DNA from: an uncultured Pelagibacteraceae bacterium
GTDB taxonomy: Bacteria; Pseudomonadota; Alphaproteobacteria; Pelagibacterales; Pelagibacteraceae
Length of the DNA stretch: 46,444 nt
Assembly (NCBI GenBank): GCA_902550635.1
Contig: CACCZY010000006.1
Span: forward strand, 1-46,444
Direction: 5' to 3'
Part shown: positions 7,198 to 16,998 of the stretch, piece by piece
How positions within the stretch are numbered: the stretch's first letter is position 1
Layout: every line of letters begins with the position of its first letter
Made by a program: the position numbers and the translations under genes
The notes under the pieces: generated by a model
What the model was told of the DNA's origin: nothing
Seen by the model: only the letters and a program-made list of their open reading frames with translations
Database searches by the model: none

Positions 7198-8915
7198 TAA
7201 ATATCTGCGTAAGTTTTTACTTCGTTTTTACCGCCTGGATGAGTTGGAGCACCTAAATAAGCTGGTCCAACAGTTTGTGCGTACTTCCAAAGCGTTCCAT
7301 TTCCAAAGTTAATTTTCTTTGGTTTCCATTTCTTTCTTCTTTTAGCTAATTCTTTTTTAGATAAACGAACATTAATAGTTCCTTTTTTAGCATCCAAATC
7401 AATTATATCTCCATTTCTAAGCAATGCTATTGGTCCGCCCACTGATGCCTCTGGTCCAACGTGTCCTATACAAAATCCTCTTGTGGCTCCAGAAAATCTT
7501 CCGTCTGTTATTAGTGCAACCTTTTCTCCTTTTCCTTGTCCATAGATTGCTCCAGTTGTTTGAAGCATTTCTCTCATTCCAGGTCCACCTTTTGGTCCTT
7601 CGTATCTAATAATTATAATATCACCATCTTTATATTTTCTATTTTTAACAGCTTTATAAGCTGCCTCTTCTGTATCAAAACATCTTGCTCTACCTGTAAA
7701 TTGTAATTTTTTTAAACCTGCAACTTTTACTATTGCACCTTCTGGTGCTAAATTTCCTTTCATTCCAACAACCCCTCCGTCTGGAGATAAAGGATTATTA
7801 TGTTTTCTCATAACTTTTTGTTTTGAATTAAATTTAACATTTTTTAAATTCTCTTTCATAGTTTTGCCAGTAACCGTCATACAGTTTCCATGAATATACC
7901 CACCATCCAAAAGTGTTTTAAGCAACATAGGAACTCCACCAGCTTTCCACATATCTTTTGCAACATATTTTCCACCAGGTTTTAAATCTGCAAGATAAGG
8001 TGTTTTTTTAAATATTCTTGCAACATCCATTAAATCAAATTTAATTCCAATTTCATTTGCAATAGCTGGTAAGTGTAAAGCAGCGTTTGTTGATCCTCCA
8101 GTTGCAGCAACAATTGTAGCAGCGTTTTCTAAAGATTTTTTTGTAACAATATCTCTAGGTCTAATATTTTTTGCCAATAAATTCATAACAGCTTTACCGC
8201 TTGCTAAAGCATATTTATCTCTTCTATTAAATGGCGCGGGTGTTCCTGCAGAATAAGGTAAAGCAAGTCCCATTGCTTCAGATACACATGCCATTGTATT
8301 TGCTGTAAATTGACCGCCGCAAGCTCCTGCTGTTGGACATGCTTTTAATTCTATTTTTCTAAGTGCATGTGCCGAAATTTTTCCTGAAGAATATTTTCCT
8401 ACACCTTCAAAAACATCAACAACTGTTATGTCTTTACCATTTAATCTACCTGGTAAAATTGAACCTCCATAAATAAAAACACTTGGAACATTTAATCTTA
8501 CCATTGCCATCATTAAACCTGGTAAAGATTTGTCACAACCTGCCACCCCAACTAATGCATCGTAACAATGACCTCTTACAGTTAATTCGGTTGAATCTGC
8601 AATAATATCTCTTGAAATTAATGAGGATTTCATTCCTTCGTGACCCATTGCAATTCCATCTGTGACTGTAATTGTACAAAATTCTCTAGGTGTTCCTCCT
8701 GACATGCTAACACCTTTTTTTACTGATTGAGCCTGTCTCATGAGAGCTATATTGCAAGGTGCTGCTTCATTCCATGTAGATACAACTCCAACAAATGGCT
8801 TTGCAACATCCTTTTCTGTTAAATTCATTGCATAATAAAATGACCTTTGAGGTGCTTTATCTGGACCCAATGAAGTATGTCTACTTGGTAATTTTTTTTT
8901 ATTAAATTTTGGCAT
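7197..8915 (-). CDS. ilvD: Dihydroxy-acid dehydratase IlvD
   Basis: Iron-sulfur enzyme of valine, isoleucine and leucine synthesis that dehydrates 2,3-dihydroxy acids to 2-oxo acids. It has 572 residues, the normal family length. Conserved cluster-type cysteines are visible at C54 (APCN), C127 (GCDKSLPG) and C199 ([14 protein letters not shown]). The C-terminal part has [20 protein letters not shown], which forms part of the active site. It overlaps valS upstream and manC downstream by one base each (TAATG junctions), so the three are translated from one message. Pairing with valS puts a valine biosynthesis enzyme with the valine tRNA synthetase. Confidence 0.97.
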   Translation of the reverse strand: MPKFNKKKLPSRHTSLGPDKAPQRSFYYAMNLTEKDVAKPFVGVVSTWNEAAPCNIALMRQAQSVKKGVSMSGGTPREFCTITVTDGIAMGHEGMKSSLISRDIIADSTELTVRGHCYDALVGVAGCDKSLPGLMMAMVRLNVPSVFIYGGSILPGRLNGKDITVVDVFEGVGKYSSGKISAHALRKIELKACPTAGACGGQFTANTMACVSEAMGLALPYSAGTPAPFNRRDKYALASGKAVMNLLAKNIRPRDIVTKKSLENAATIVAATGGSTNAALHLPAIANEIGIKFDLMDVARIFKKTPYLADLKPGGKYVAKDMWKAGGVPMLLKTLLDGGYIHGNCMTVTGKTMKENLKNVKFNSKQKVMRKHNNPLSPDGGVVGMKGNLAPEGAIVKVAGLKKLQFTGRARCFDTEEAAYKAVKNRKYKDGDIIIIRYEGPKGGPGMREMLQTTGAIYGQGKGEKVALITDGRFSGATRGFCIGHVGPEASVGGPIALLRNGDIIDLDAKKGTINVRLSKKELAKRRKKWKPKKINFGNGTLWKYAQTVGPAYLGAPTHPGGKNEVKTYADI

Positions 8916-11542
8916 TATAAGCTTTTTACTGTAAGTGATATTTTTTTAATATCGTTTTGTAAATTATTATAATTAGTTTTTTCTTGTTCAACAATATGTT
9001 TCGGAGCACGTTTAACAAAGTCTTTATTTTTCAATCTTGAATGAATTTTATCCATTTCTGCTTTGTATTTTGCCTGCTTGTTTAATAGATTTTCCTTTAT
9101 CAAATTTAAATCTATATTTTCTTCAAAATAAAGTTTTAAAACATTGCCTTTTATTACTAGTGATGCAGATGGTTTATTTATATCATCGGATAAAAAGTTA
9201 GAAATACGACCAAGTTTTTTTAGAACCGTTTCATTTTTTCTTAAAAAATCTCTATTCTTTTTATCTATCTTGGATGTTGATATATCAATAAAAGAACCAG
9301 GACTTATGTTTAGTTCATTTTTAAATGATCTTATTTCAGATATAATATGTATTAAGTTTTCAACATCTTTAAAGCTCTTATCTTTTTGAACTTTTCCATC
9401 TGGCCAGTTTGTAAGCATCAGATAGTTTTTGTTTGAATTATCAAGCTTGTTTTTTAACCAAATTTCTTCAGTTATAAATGGTATGAACGGATGCAATAAA
9501 ACTAATATTTCTTTGAAAACATAGCTTGCCATTTCTTTAACTTCTTCGATATCTTTTTTATTATCGGAATATAAGATTGTTTTTGATAGTTCCAAATACC
9601 AATCACAGTAAGAATGCCAAACAAACTGATATATGTTTCTAGCTGCTTCATCAAAACGATAATCCTTTATATTTTTCTCAACGTTTTTTTTTGTATTTAA
9701 CAACTCAAAATGTATCCATTTATTTATATTAATTTTAGATTTTGGAGTTTTTTTGGTATTTTTAAATGTACATTTATTATGTTTTAAAAAATTATTTGCA
9801 TTCCATAATTTATTTAAAAAATTTCTATAACCTTTAACTCTTTCTTCGGATAATTTTACATCTCTTCCTGGTGATGCCATTGAAAGTAATGTAAATCTTA
9901 AGGCATCGGCACTATATTTACTAATTAAATCTAAAGGATCAATTACATTTCCTTTTGACTTAGACATTTTTTGTCCCTTTTCATCTCTTACTAAAGCGTG
10001 AACATAAATATCTTTAAAAGGTTCTTTATTCATAAATTCCATGCCAAACATTATCATTCTAGCAACCCAAAAAAATATAATATCAAAGCCTGTTACTAAA
10101 ACTGATGTTGGATAAAATTTTTTTAAGTATTCGTTATTTGATGGCCAGCCTAATGTTGCAAAAGCCCATAGGCCAGATGAAAACCACGTATCAAGTACAT
10201 CTGGATCTCTTACTAAAGTAACATTTTTTTTATAAAATTTGTAAGCATTTTTTTTTGCTTCATTTTCATTAGAAGCTACAAATATTTTTTTATCAGGTCC
10301 ATACCATGCTGGAATTTGATGTCCCCACCAAAGTTGTCTGGACACACACCATGGTTCAATATTATTCATCCATTGAAAATATGTTTTTGACCAATTACTA
10401 GGAAAAAAATTTGTTTTTTTTGACTTAACTATTTTTTTAGCTTTAATTGATAATTTTTCAGCATCAACAAACCATTGTTCTGTTAAAAAAGGTTCAATTA
10501 TAGAATTTGATCTATCTCCATATGGGACTTTATTTTTTATATTTTCTTCTTTAGCTAATAAACCCAAATTTGAAAGATCTTCTAAAATTTTCTTTCGTGC
10601 ATCAAATCTGTCCAATCCAAAATATTTGTTTGGTGCGTTTTTATTGATTTTGCCTTCTTCAGTGAAAATATTTATTATTTTTAATTTATTTCTTTTTCCA
10701 ACTTCATAGTCATTAAAATCATGTGCAGGAGTAATTTTTACTGCTCCTGTTCCTTGTTCTGGATCAGCATAATCATCAAAAATAATTTTTACATTTCTTT
10801 CTACTAGTGGAATTATTACATCTTTGCCTTTATATTTTTTATATCTCTTATCTTTTGGGTTTACAGCGATAGCAGTATCGCCAAGCATCGTTTCTGGTCT
10901 TGTTGTAGCTATAGTTATAAATTCGTTAGTTCCATTTATTGGATATTTAATATGATACAATTTTGAATTTACTTCCCTTTGATCTACCTCAAGATCAGAA
11001 ATAGCTGTTTTTAATACGGTGTCCCAATTAACTAATTTTTTTGATTTATAGATAAGTTTTTTTTTATACAGTTCTACGAATACTTTTAAAACACTTTGCG
11101 AAAGATTCTCATCCATAGTAAATGCATTTCTTGACCAATCACATGAACAACCTAGTTTTTTGAGTTGATTAATAATAATGTCACCATATTGACTTTTCCA
11201 TTCCCAAACTTTTTTAATGAATTCTTCTCTTCCAAGATCATTTTTTTTAATACCCTCTTTTTCTAGTTTTTTTTCTACTAGAGCTTGGGTGGCTATTCCT
11301 GCATGGTCAGTACCTGGTTGCCACAAAGTTTCAAAATTATTCATTCTATGATAACGGGTTAATAAATCTTGTATCGAGTTATTAAGAGCATGTCCCATGT
11401 GTAGACTACCAGTTACATTAGGTGGTGGTATTACAATAGAAAATTTTTTTTTATTTTTTTTTGGCTTAAAAAGTTTATTTTTTTCCCAATATAAATATAT
11501 GTGATTTTCTACTTCGGAATGATTGTATTTATCAGAACTCAT
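8915..11542 (-). CDS. valS: Valyl-tRNA synthetase
   Basis: Class I aminoacyl-tRNA synthetase charging tRNA-Val, 875 residues. The HIGH-type motif appears as HMGH at residues 48-51, in [13 protein letters not shown], which is characteristic of ValRS. KMSKS is near residue 525 ([14 protein letters not shown]). An editing domain with [17 protein letters not shown] lies between them. A C-terminal coiled-coil of about 65 residues ([19 protein letters not shown]) binds the tRNA. It is slightly shorter than the 951-residue E. coli enzyme. The ATG at 11540-11542 has no clear Shine-Dalgarno sequence. It heads the valS-ilvD-manC-SMR run and faces away from the two plus-strand tRNA genes. Confidence 0.98.
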   Translation of the reverse strand: MSSDKYNHSEVENHIYLYWEKNKLFKPKKNKKKFSIVIPPPNVTGSLHMGHALNNSIQDLLTRYHRMNNFETLWQPGTDHAGIATQALVEKKLEKEGIKKNDLGREEFIKKVWEWKSQYGDIIINQLKKLGCSCDWSRNAFTMDENLSQSVLKVFVELYKKKLIYKSKKLVNWDTVLKTAISDLEVDQREVNSKLYHIKYPINGTNEFITIATTRPETMLGDTAIAVNPKDKRYKKYKGKDVIIPLVERNVKIIFDDYADPEQGTGAVKITPAHDFNDYEVGKRNKLKIINIFTEEGKINKNAPNKYFGLDRFDARKKILEDLSNLGLLAKEENIKNKVPYGDRSNSIIEPFLTEQWFVDAEKLSIKAKKIVKSKKTNFFPSNWSKTYFQWMNNIEPWCVSRQLWWGHQIPAWYGPDKKIFVASNENEAKKNAYKFYKKNVTLVRDPDVLDTWFSSGLWAFATLGWPSNNEYLKKFYPTSVLVTGFDIIFFWVARMIMFGMEFMNKEPFKDIYVHALVRDEKGQKMSKSKGNVIDPLDLISKYSADALRFTLLSMASPGRDVKLSEERVKGYRNFLNKLWNANNFLKHNKCTFKNTKKTPKSKININKWIHFELLNTKKNVEKNIKDYRFDEAARNIYQFVWHSYCDWYLELSKTILYSDNKKDIEEVKEMASYVFKEILVLLHPFIPFITEEIWLKNKLDNSNKNYLMLTNWPDGKVQKDKSFKDVENLIHIISEIRSFKNELNISPGSFIDISTSKIDKKNRDFLRKNETVLKKLGRISNFLSDDINKPSASLVIKGNVLKLYFEENIDLNLIKENLLNKQAKYKAEMDKIHSRLKNKDFVKRAPKHIVEQEKTNYNNLQNDIKKISLTVKSL

Positions 11543-11669
11543 AAGTATTTTTAGTTTATAAATTAATCATTTGAATAAACAATCACCAATTTATGGTGAA
11601 AATTTATAGACTAATTGAAAAAAACAATTATATAAACTACTGTTAAATTGATTTATTATCCATTTACAA

Positions 11670-11743
11670 GGCAACGTGGCGGAATGGTTACGCAGAGGAT
11701 TGCAAATCCTTGTATCCCGGTTCGATTCCGGGCGTTGCCTCCA
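11670..11743 (+). tRNA. tRNA-Cys (GCA)
   Basis: Cloverleaf drawn by hand: acceptor GGCAACG (11670-11676) pairs with CGTTGCC (11733-11739), the discriminator is T and CCA is encoded at 11741-11743. The anticodon stem GAGGA/TCCTT encloses the loop TTGCAAA with anticodon GCA. The T-arm contains GGTTCGATTCC. A T discriminator is the expected identity base for cysteine. Confidence 0.97.
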
Positions 11744-11794
11744 AAAATAATAGTTGTTTTACATTAAAAAAAAAGTAAGTTCTGAACTTTACAT

Positions 11795-11870
11795 TCCTCG
11801 GTAGCTCAGTTGGTAGAGCAGTTGACTGTTAATCAATTGGTCGCAGGTTCGAGTCCTGCCCGAGGAGCCA
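11795..11870 (+). tRNA. tRNA-Asn (GTT)
   Basis: Acceptor TCCTCGG (11795-11801) pairs with CCGAGGA (11860-11866), the discriminator is G and CCA is encoded at 11868-11870. The anticodon stem GTTGA/TCAAT encloses CTGTTAA with anticodon GTT. The T-arm has GGTTCGAGTCC. It lies 51 bases after tRNA-Cys, probably on one transcript. The encoded CCA touches the stop codon of the convergent XRE gene at 11871 with no gap. Confidence 0.97.
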
Positions 11871-12248
11871 TTAACCAGTCTTGACGGCTGCAGTTGAATT
11901 GATAACTGTTTGTAAATTTTTACTAAATTTAATTTTTTGCTCACTGTTTAATTCAGAATACATTTTTACAAGAAAATTATAATTAACATTTAAATGACCT
12001 TCTTTAGATCTATCTATGTTTATTAAATATTCTGAAAAGTCCTCAAAAAAATAATTGATTGGAACTTTTAAATAATTTGATAATTGTAATAATCTGAGTG
12101 AACTTACTCCATTTGTTCCTTTTTCATATTTTTGTATTTGTTGAAATGTCACGTTTATTGCTTTTGCAACTTTAGTTTGTGTTAAACCTAAAGCTAATCT
12201 TCTAAGTTTCAGCTTGTTTCCAAGATGTTTATTAAAATTTTCTTCCAT
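11871..12248 (-). CDS. XRE-family helix-turn-helix transcriptional regulator
   Basis: Small DNA-binding regulator of 125 residues. The HTH_3 domain covers about residues 9-66 (LGNKLKLRRLALGLTQTKVA, then VTFQQIQKYEKGTNGVSS and VPINYFF). This sequence style is widespread in alphaproteobacterial XRE proteins of unknown target. The C-terminal 60 residues have no recognised domain. The start is an ATG preceded by AGAGGGG, a good Shine-Dalgarno sequence. It stands alone, between the tRNA pair and the aap operon. Its stop codon directly abuts tRNA-Asn. Its target is not known, and control of the neighbouring transporter is only a possibility. Confidence 0.85.
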   Translation of the reverse strand: MEENFNKHLGNKLKLRRLALGLTQTKVAKAINVTFQQIQKYEKGTNGVSSLRLLQLSNYLKVPINYFFEDFSEYLINIDRSKEGHLNVNYNFLVKMYSELNSEQKIKFSKNLQTVINSTAAVKTG

Positions 12249-12281
12249 TAAGACCCCTCTTTAAAATACTAACTCAACACT

Positions 12282-12292
12282 ATCCTGAGGAT
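12282..12292. promoter_or_regulatory. Short inverted repeat upstream of the XRE gene (possible operator)
   Basis: ATCCTGAGGAT is a perfect 5-base inverted repeat around one G, located 34 bases before the XRE ATG. XRE regulators often autoregulate through such repeats, but an 11-base repeat can arise by chance and no clear promoter was identified around it. The rest of the 149-base gap (12249-12397) shows only AT-rich sequence and an imperfect hairpin (12373-12396) after the aapP stop. Confidence 0.25.
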
Positions 12293-12397
12293 TAATGCAA
12301 CCTAAAAAAAAATTATTTTTTCCTTAATTTTGAGGGTTGACAGTGATTTTTAAACCATAATTGATTTATACAAATTCTCTAAAATTGTTTAGAATTA

Positions 12398-13132
12398 TTA
12401 TAAAATTTGACTTAAAAACAGTTTTGTTCTGTCATTTTTAGGATTTGCAAAAAATTCTTTGGTATTAGCTTTTTCAACAATCATTCCTTCATCCATGAAT
12501 ATTACCTCATCAGCAACTTCTTTGGCAAAACCCATTTCATGAGTAACTACAATCATTGTCATTCCAGCTTTTGCTAAATTGACCATTGCATCTAAAACTT
12601 CTTTTATCATTTCAGGATCCAACGCAGAAGTAGGTTCGTCAAAAAGCATAATTTTAGGTTCCATGCATAGAGCTCTAGCTATTGCACATCTTTGTTGTTG
12701 ACCGCCTGAAAGTTGGCCTGGATATTTGTTAGCTTGGTCTGCTATTTGAACTTGTTTAAGTTGTTTCATTGCCAATTCTTCAGCTTGAACTTTTGGCATT
12801 TTTTTTACCCAAATAGGCGCTAGTGTACAATTGTCTAAAATTGATAAATGTGGAAATAAATTGAACTGTTGAAAAACCATACCAACCTCAGCTCTAATTT
12901 GTTCAATATTTTTTGTATTTTCGGAAAGTTCTGTTCCATCAACAATTATATTTCCTTTTTGGTGTTCTTCTAGTCTATTTATACATCTAATTAAAGTTGA
13001 TTTGCCAGATCCTGATGGACCACAAACAACTATTTTTTTATTTTTTTCTACTTCTAAATTTATATCTTTCAAAACTTGAAAATCACCAAACCATTTATTA
13101 ACATTTTCAATTTTTATTATAGGGTCAGACAT
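12398..13132 (-). CDS. aapP: General L-amino acid ABC transporter ATP-binding protein (AapP/YhdZ type)
   Basis: Cytoplasmic ATPase of a polar amino acid importer, 244 residues, normal for the family. Walker [10 protein letters not shown] is at residues 38-46, the Q-loop is [12 protein letters not shown], the signature is [15 protein letters not shown] and Walker B is [13 protein letters not shown]. The switch is [30 protein letters not shown] and THEMGFA are hallmarks of the GlnQ/AapP subgroup. It is the last gene of aapJ-Q-M-P, with its ATG overlapping the aapM stop by one base. A weak imperfect hairpin at 12373-12396 follows but has no good T-run. Confidence 0.95.
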   Translation of the reverse strand: MSDPIIKIENVNKWFGDFQVLKDINLEVEKNKKIVVCGPSGSGKSTLIRCINRLEEHQKGNIIVDGTELSENTKNIEQIRAEVGMVFQQFNLFPHLSILDNCTLAPIWVKKMPKVQAEELAMKQLKQVQIADQANKYPGQLSGGQQQRCAIARALCMEPKIMLFDEPTSALDPEMIKEVLDAMVNLAKAGMTMIVVTHEMGFAKEVADEVIFMDEGMIVEKANTKEFFANPKNDRTKLFLSQIL

Positions 13133-14574
13133 TATCTTTCAGTTTTATATTTTAATTCTAAATTATAACTATATTTGCTCATAGCATAGCAAATTATCCA
13201 GAAAATTATAGCAGCAAATACGTATCCTTCCATAGCAAAACCTAACCATTTAGGATTTGTTTTTGCCAAATTAAGCATACCAACAATTTCTAAAAGACCC
13301 ACCACAAAAATTAATGGAGTATCTTTAACAAGAGCCAAAAATGTATTGGCTATTCCAGGTATTACTAATTTTAGTGCTTGAGGTAAAATCACGAATATAT
13401 GCATTTTCCAATAACCCATGCCTAAAGATTTAGCAGCATCATATTGTCCTCTTGGAAGAGCTTGAAGTCCTCCTCTTATAACTTCAGCAACATAAGCAGC
13501 TTCAAATAATGATATTGCAATTATAACTCTAACTAATTTATCCATGAAAAAATCTTCTGGTAAAAACATTGGAAACATTACCGAAGACATAAATAATACA
13601 GTAATTAAAGGAACTCCTCTCCAGAATTCTATAAATCCAACGGAAAAATACCTTATGGTAGGAAATTCAGATCTTCGACCCAATGCCAAAAACATTCCTA
13701 CAGGAAAACAAAAAATCAAACAGAAAAAAGATACAATAAAAGTTAATGATAAACCTCCCCATGCACCTGTTTCGACCCAATTAAATCCGTTCAATTTACC
13801 AAGATCAATCGACTCTTCATAAAAAAAGAAATATTTAAGAGCAATATAAAGCAAGATTGGAATAAATGAAAAATAATAAACTTTAAATTTATTTGGAATA
13901 AAAAAGCCTATTATAATAGAAATAACAGCTGCAATTATACCGTATGAAAATTCGAAAAAGATTGGTCCACCAGATATAAAAAAGAATATAAATAAAAATG
14001 CAATAAGGGGATAAATGACAACATAATATAATGTTAAATATTTTTTGAATTTTTCAGTTGCAAAATATCCTACTGAACCTAACGCAACTAAAGATATAAA
14101 TGATAAATTAATTCTCCACTGTTCTGCATTTGGATACATTCCATAAACAAATCTTCTTAACCATATTTTTATATAAGTCCAACAAGCTCCAGTGCCAGAA
14201 CATGCTTCTTTTGTGTCTCCAGCAATATTTGCATCTATTATAAACCAACTTAGCATTGGTGGAAGTGATTTAATTATTACAAAAATTATAAGTAAAGTGA
14301 GAATTGCATTAAAATGGTTTGTATTTATATTTTTGTTAATAAGATCTAATTTATTTAAACCTGAAAATTCTATTCTAATTAGATGTAATCCAACGAAACC
14401 TAACAACAGGGGCAAAATAAAACTAATAGTCGGTGGCAAAAAGGATGTTAAATTAATACTAAAAAAAGCATTAGTAAAAACATCTATAATACTTAAAGAA
14501 AGTAAGAAACAACCAGTAAATAAATAAGTATAAAGGTTTTGATTATCGGGTTTTATAAAATTAAGTTTATTCAT
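13132..14574 (-). CDS. aapM: General L-amino acid ABC transporter permease (AapM/YhdY type), N-terminally extended
   Basis: Inner-membrane subunit, 480 residues. The C-terminal permease domain carries the family loops [20 protein letters not shown] and [20 protein letters not shown]. The EAA region [22 protein letters not shown] contacts the ATPase. The conserved pre-domain segment with [22 protein letters not shown] identifies the AapM side of the pair. AapM proteins I know are about 380 residues. Here roughly 90 extra N-terminal residues add two hydrophobic segments (about 14-36 and 45-66). The gene overlaps aapQ and aapP by one base on each side (TAATG). Confidence 0.92.
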   Translation of the reverse strand: MNKLNFIKPDNQNLYTYLFTGCFLLSLSIIDVFTNAFFSINLTSFLPPTISFILPLLLGFVGLHLIRIEFSGLNKLDLINKNINTNHFNAILTLLIIFVIIKSLPPMLSWFIIDANIAGDTKEACSGTGACWTYIKIWLRRFVYGMYPNAEQWRINLSFISLVALGSVGYFATEKFKKYLTLYYVVIYPLIAFLFIFFFISGGPIFFEFSYGIIAAVISIIIGFFIPNKFKVYYFSFIPILLYIALKYFFFYEESIDLGKLNGFNWVETGAWGGLSLTFIVSFFCLIFCFPVGMFLALGRRSEFPTIRYFSVGFIEFWRGVPLITVLFMSSVMFPMFLPEDFFMDKLVRVIIAISLFEAAYVAEVIRGGLQALPRGQYDAAKSLGMGYWKMHIFVILPQALKLVIPGIANTFLALVKDTPLIFVVGLLEIVGMLNLAKTNPKWLGFAMEGYVFAAIIFWIICYAMSKYSYNLELKYKTER

Positions 14575-15725
14575 TATTTCTCTTTTATTGCTATTTTTTT
14601 ATTGTACCAATTCATGAGCAATGAAATCGCTAAACTTATTGATAAATATGTAAGCATAGTAATAGAAACTATTTCTATAGCTCTTCCAGTTTGCATTAAT
14701 GCAGTTCCAGCAAATACTAATACTAAATCTGGATAAGCTATTGCTGCTGCAAGTGAAGAATTTTTAGTTAAATTTAAGTATTGATTTGTAGTTGGTGGAA
14801 TAATAATTCTTAAAGCTTGAGGCATTATCACTAATTTTAAAATCTGATTAGGATTTAAGCCTATTGAAGCAGCAGCTTCTTTTTGACCTTTGCTAATACC
14901 TTGTATTCCAGCTCTTACACATTCTGCTATAAAAGTCGCTGTATATAAAGCTAAAGCTAGTGTTAAAGCTATTAATTCAGGTGGCAAGCCTACTCCCCCT
15001 TTGAAAACAAATGCTGTTTTAGCAATTTGTTTAAGAACCGGAACTTCAAATTCCAATGTAACACCACCAATTAAAAACGTTAATGCTGGTAAAATTATTA
15101 ACAAAGCAAAAGAAATATAAAAAACTGGAAGTTGTTTTCCTTGGTTCTCTTGTAATTTTTTAGCATAAGTTTTAATTGCTAAAATACTAATGATGGCTGC
15201 GATAATGGAATAAATAAATATATCTAAATTATTCCAGATGAATGCTGGTACAAATAATCCCTTGATTGTTAAGAAAAATACTCCAAAAAATGGTTCTGCC
15301 TTTTCGGGTAAAGGCAATGCTCTAAGAGCAGCAAAATACCAGAAGAAAATTTGAAGTAGTAAAGGTATATTTCTAAAAAATTCTACATAATAGGCCGCTG
15401 ATCTTTCAATTAAATAGTTAGGAGATAATCTAGCTATTCCTACTATAACACCAATAATTGTTGATAATACTATTCCTATAAATGCAACTAAAAGAGTGTT
15501 TAATAAACCTACTAAATATGCTCTAGCATATGAATGTGATCCATCATAATCTATCAATGAAAATTGTACATCAAATGATGATTCTTGTTTTAAAAACCCA
15601 AAACCAAAATCAATACCCCGATTATCCATATTATTTTGGGCATTGTATGTAAAAAAACCAAATATCAGTAAAACTACTAATAAAGTTATTATTTGAGGTA
15701 TTAATTTTCTGATTTTATTATTCAT
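14574..15725 (-). CDS. aapQ: General L-amino acid ABC transporter permease (AapQ/YhdX type)
   Basis: First permease subunit of the amino acid importer, 383 residues. Membrane segments begin at residue 12. The periplasmic part has NNMDNRGIDFGFGFL, a typical AapQ/YhdX sequence. Permease motifs are EFFRNIPLLLQIFFWYFAAL, TATFIAECVRAGIQGISKGQ and the EAA loop AAASIGLNPNQILKLVIMPQ. The ATG lies only 15 bases after the terminator hairpin at 15749-15768. There is little room for a separate promoter, so expression most likely comes from read-through past that hairpin. Confidence 0.94.
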   Translation of the reverse strand: MNNKIRKLIPQIITLLVVLLIFGFFTYNAQNNMDNRGIDFGFGFLKQESSFDVQFSLIDYDGSHSYARAYLVGLLNTLLVAFIGIVLSTIIGVIVGIARLSPNYLIERSAAYYVEFFRNIPLLLQIFFWYFAALRALPLPEKAEPFFGVFFLTIKGLFVPAFIWNNLDIFIYSIIAAIISILAIKTYAKKLQENQGKQLPVFYISFALLIILPALTFLIGGVTLEFEVPVLKQIAKTAFVFKGGVGLPPELIALTLALALYTATFIAECVRAGIQGISKGQKEAAASIGLNPNQILKLVIMPQALRIIIPPTTNQYLNLTKNSSLAAAIAYPDLVLVFAGTALMQTGRAIEIVSITMLTYLSISLAISLLMNWYNKKIAIKEK

Positions 15726-15740
15726 GTCGTTAAAGATAAT

Positions 15741-15773
15741 AAAAAAAAGGGCTAGAAAAATCTAGCCCTTTTT
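15741..15773. terminator. Terminator / attenuator hairpin between aapJ and aapQ
   Basis: Stem GGGCTAGA (15749-15756), loop AAAA, stem TCTAGCCC (15761-15768), flanked by eight A on the left and five T on the right, so it can terminate on either strand. It follows the aapJ stop on the minus strand. It probably limits transcription into the permease genes and keeps the binding protein in excess. Confidence 0.85.
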
Positions 15774-15792
15774 AATCTTTATAATTAAGCAA

Positions 15793-16833
15793 TTATCTTG
15801 CTGGAGGAGTATATAATAATCCACCTTTTGTCCAAATTTGGTTTGGACCTCTGTCTGGTAAAATTCCAGGATCAGCTATATTTCTCTTATAGCTCTCACC
15901 ATAGTTACCAACTTGCTTGATAATTCTTAAACTCCAGTCATTATCTAGACCTAAAGCAGCACCTAATTCACCTTCAGCACCAACAAGTCTCTTAATAGCT
16001 GGATTTTCAGAAGTTTTCATAGAATCTGCATTACCAGAATTGATACCATATTCTTCAGCTTCAATCATAGTATTTAAAGACCATCTAACGATATCTTCCC
16101 ATACTGCATCACCTTGACGTACAACAGGGCCTAAAGGCTCTTTTGAAATAGTTTCAGGTAATACTATATGTTCATCTGGGTTTTGCATTTTAGTTCTTTG
16201 CGCAGCAAGACCAGATTTATCAGTAGTGTAAGTATCACATCTACCAGCATCATAAGCAGCTACAACTTCGTCAGCTTTTTCAAAAGCTACTGGCTCGTAA
16301 GAAATTCCTTTTGAATTAAAGAAGTCTCTCATATTAAGCTCTGTTGTGGTACCAATGTTTGTACATGCTGAGATTCCATTTTTAAATTGGCTCGTAGAAG
16401 TTATTCCAGAACTTTTTCTAACCATGAAACCTTGACCATCGTAAAAGTTTACTCCAACGAAAGTAAGACCAATGTCTGCATCTCTAGAAAGTGTCCAAGT
16501 AGTATTTCTTGATAACACATCTATTTCTCCTGATGTTAAAGCAGTAAATCTTTCTTTAGCACTTAGTGGAGTGAACTTAACTTTGTTCGCATCACCTAAT
16601 ACTGCGGCAGCAACTGCTCTACAAACATCTACGTCAACACCTGTCCAATTTCCTGATGCATCAGCATTAGAAAATCCTGGTAGACCTTGAGATACACCAC
16701 ATCTTACAAAACCCTTTTTTATTGTATTCTTAAGAGTTTTAGATTTCTTTGCAGCCATTGCTTCTGTAGTAAAAGTAAACAGAACGGCAACTAAAGCTAC
16801 GAAAGAAGTTAGTTGTTTAATGTATTTTAACAT
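15793..16833 (-). CDS. aapJ: General L-amino acid ABC transporter substrate-binding protein (AapJ/YhdW type)
   Basis: Periplasmic receptor for amino acids, 346 residues. The signal peptide is about residues 1-27 (hydrophobic FVALVAVLFTF, probable cleavage after AMA). The mature protein shows the SBP family 3 pattern, with VRCGVSQGLPGFSNADASG, GVDVDVCRAVAAAVLGD and RFTALTSGEIDVLSRNTTWT. GPNQIWTKGGLLYTPPAR at the C-terminus is characteristic of AapJ/YhdW. The ATG has a good Shine-Dalgarno sequence (AGAGGA, 6 bases away). Codon use is visibly less A/T-extreme than in the neighbouring glycosyltransferase pair, as expected for a highly expressed transporter gene. Two tandem inverted repeats lie in its leader. 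Confidence 0.95.
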   Translation of the reverse strand: MLKYIKQLTSFVALVAVLFTFTTEAMAAKKSKTLKNTIKKGFVRCGVSQGLPGFSNADASGNWTGVDVDVCRAVAAAVLGDANKVKFTPLSAKERFTALTSGEIDVLSRNTTWTLSRDADIGLTFVGVNFYDGQGFMVRKSSGITSTSQFKNGISACTNIGTTTELNMRDFFNSKGISYEPVAFEKADEVVAAYDAGRCDTYTTDKSGLAAQRTKMQNPDEHIVLPETISKEPLGPVVRQGDAVWEDIVRWSLNTMIEAEEYGINSGNADSMKTSENPAIKRLVGAEGELGAALGLDNDWSLRIIKQVGNYGESYKRNIADPGILPDRGPNQIWTKGGLLYTPPAR

Positions 16834-16848
16834 GTTTTTTCCTCTTAT

Positions 16849-16885
16849 TTATTTGTTAACAAATAATTCAAATGTATTTTGAATT
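16849..16885. promoter_or_regulatory. Tandem inverted repeats in the aapJ leader
   Basis: An 18-base perfect palindrome TTATTTGTTAACAAATAA (16849-16866) lies next to a second repeat, AATTCAAA (16865-16872) and TTTGAATT (16878-16885) around TGTAT. The two share two bases. They sit 16-52 bases before the aapJ ATG, immediately before its Shine-Dalgarno region. They could be a dimeric operator or leader RNA hairpins; their binding partner is unknown. The rest of the 165-base gap (to 16998) is AT-rich with nothing recognisable. Confidence 0.4.
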
Positions 16886-16998
16886 ATGATTAATTATGTA
16901 TTAAAAAAATTTTCTATCAATAAAATTATATTTCTAAAAATTACTACATTTAGTCTAATAATTTATTGTAATATCAATATATTGTGGAAATAAAATTA

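Noticed and set aside
11583..11599. TCACCA/TGGTGA stem-loop 41 bases upstream of valS (possible leader regulation)
   Set aside because: Six-base stem only, no T-run or T-box-like features, and no alternative structure seen; insufficient for a regulatory call.
12337..12342. Perfect TTGACA -35 hexamer on the plus strand in the xre-aapP gap
   Set aside because: No -10 hexamer lies 16-18 bases downstream (CATAAT is 13 away and TATACA 24 away), and it would point antisense into the aap operon. Treated as chance.
12373..12396. Imperfect hairpin after aapP as an operon terminator
   Set aside because: The stem has a two-base bulge and no following T-run, so it does not meet the intrinsic terminator pattern seen elsewhere in the window.
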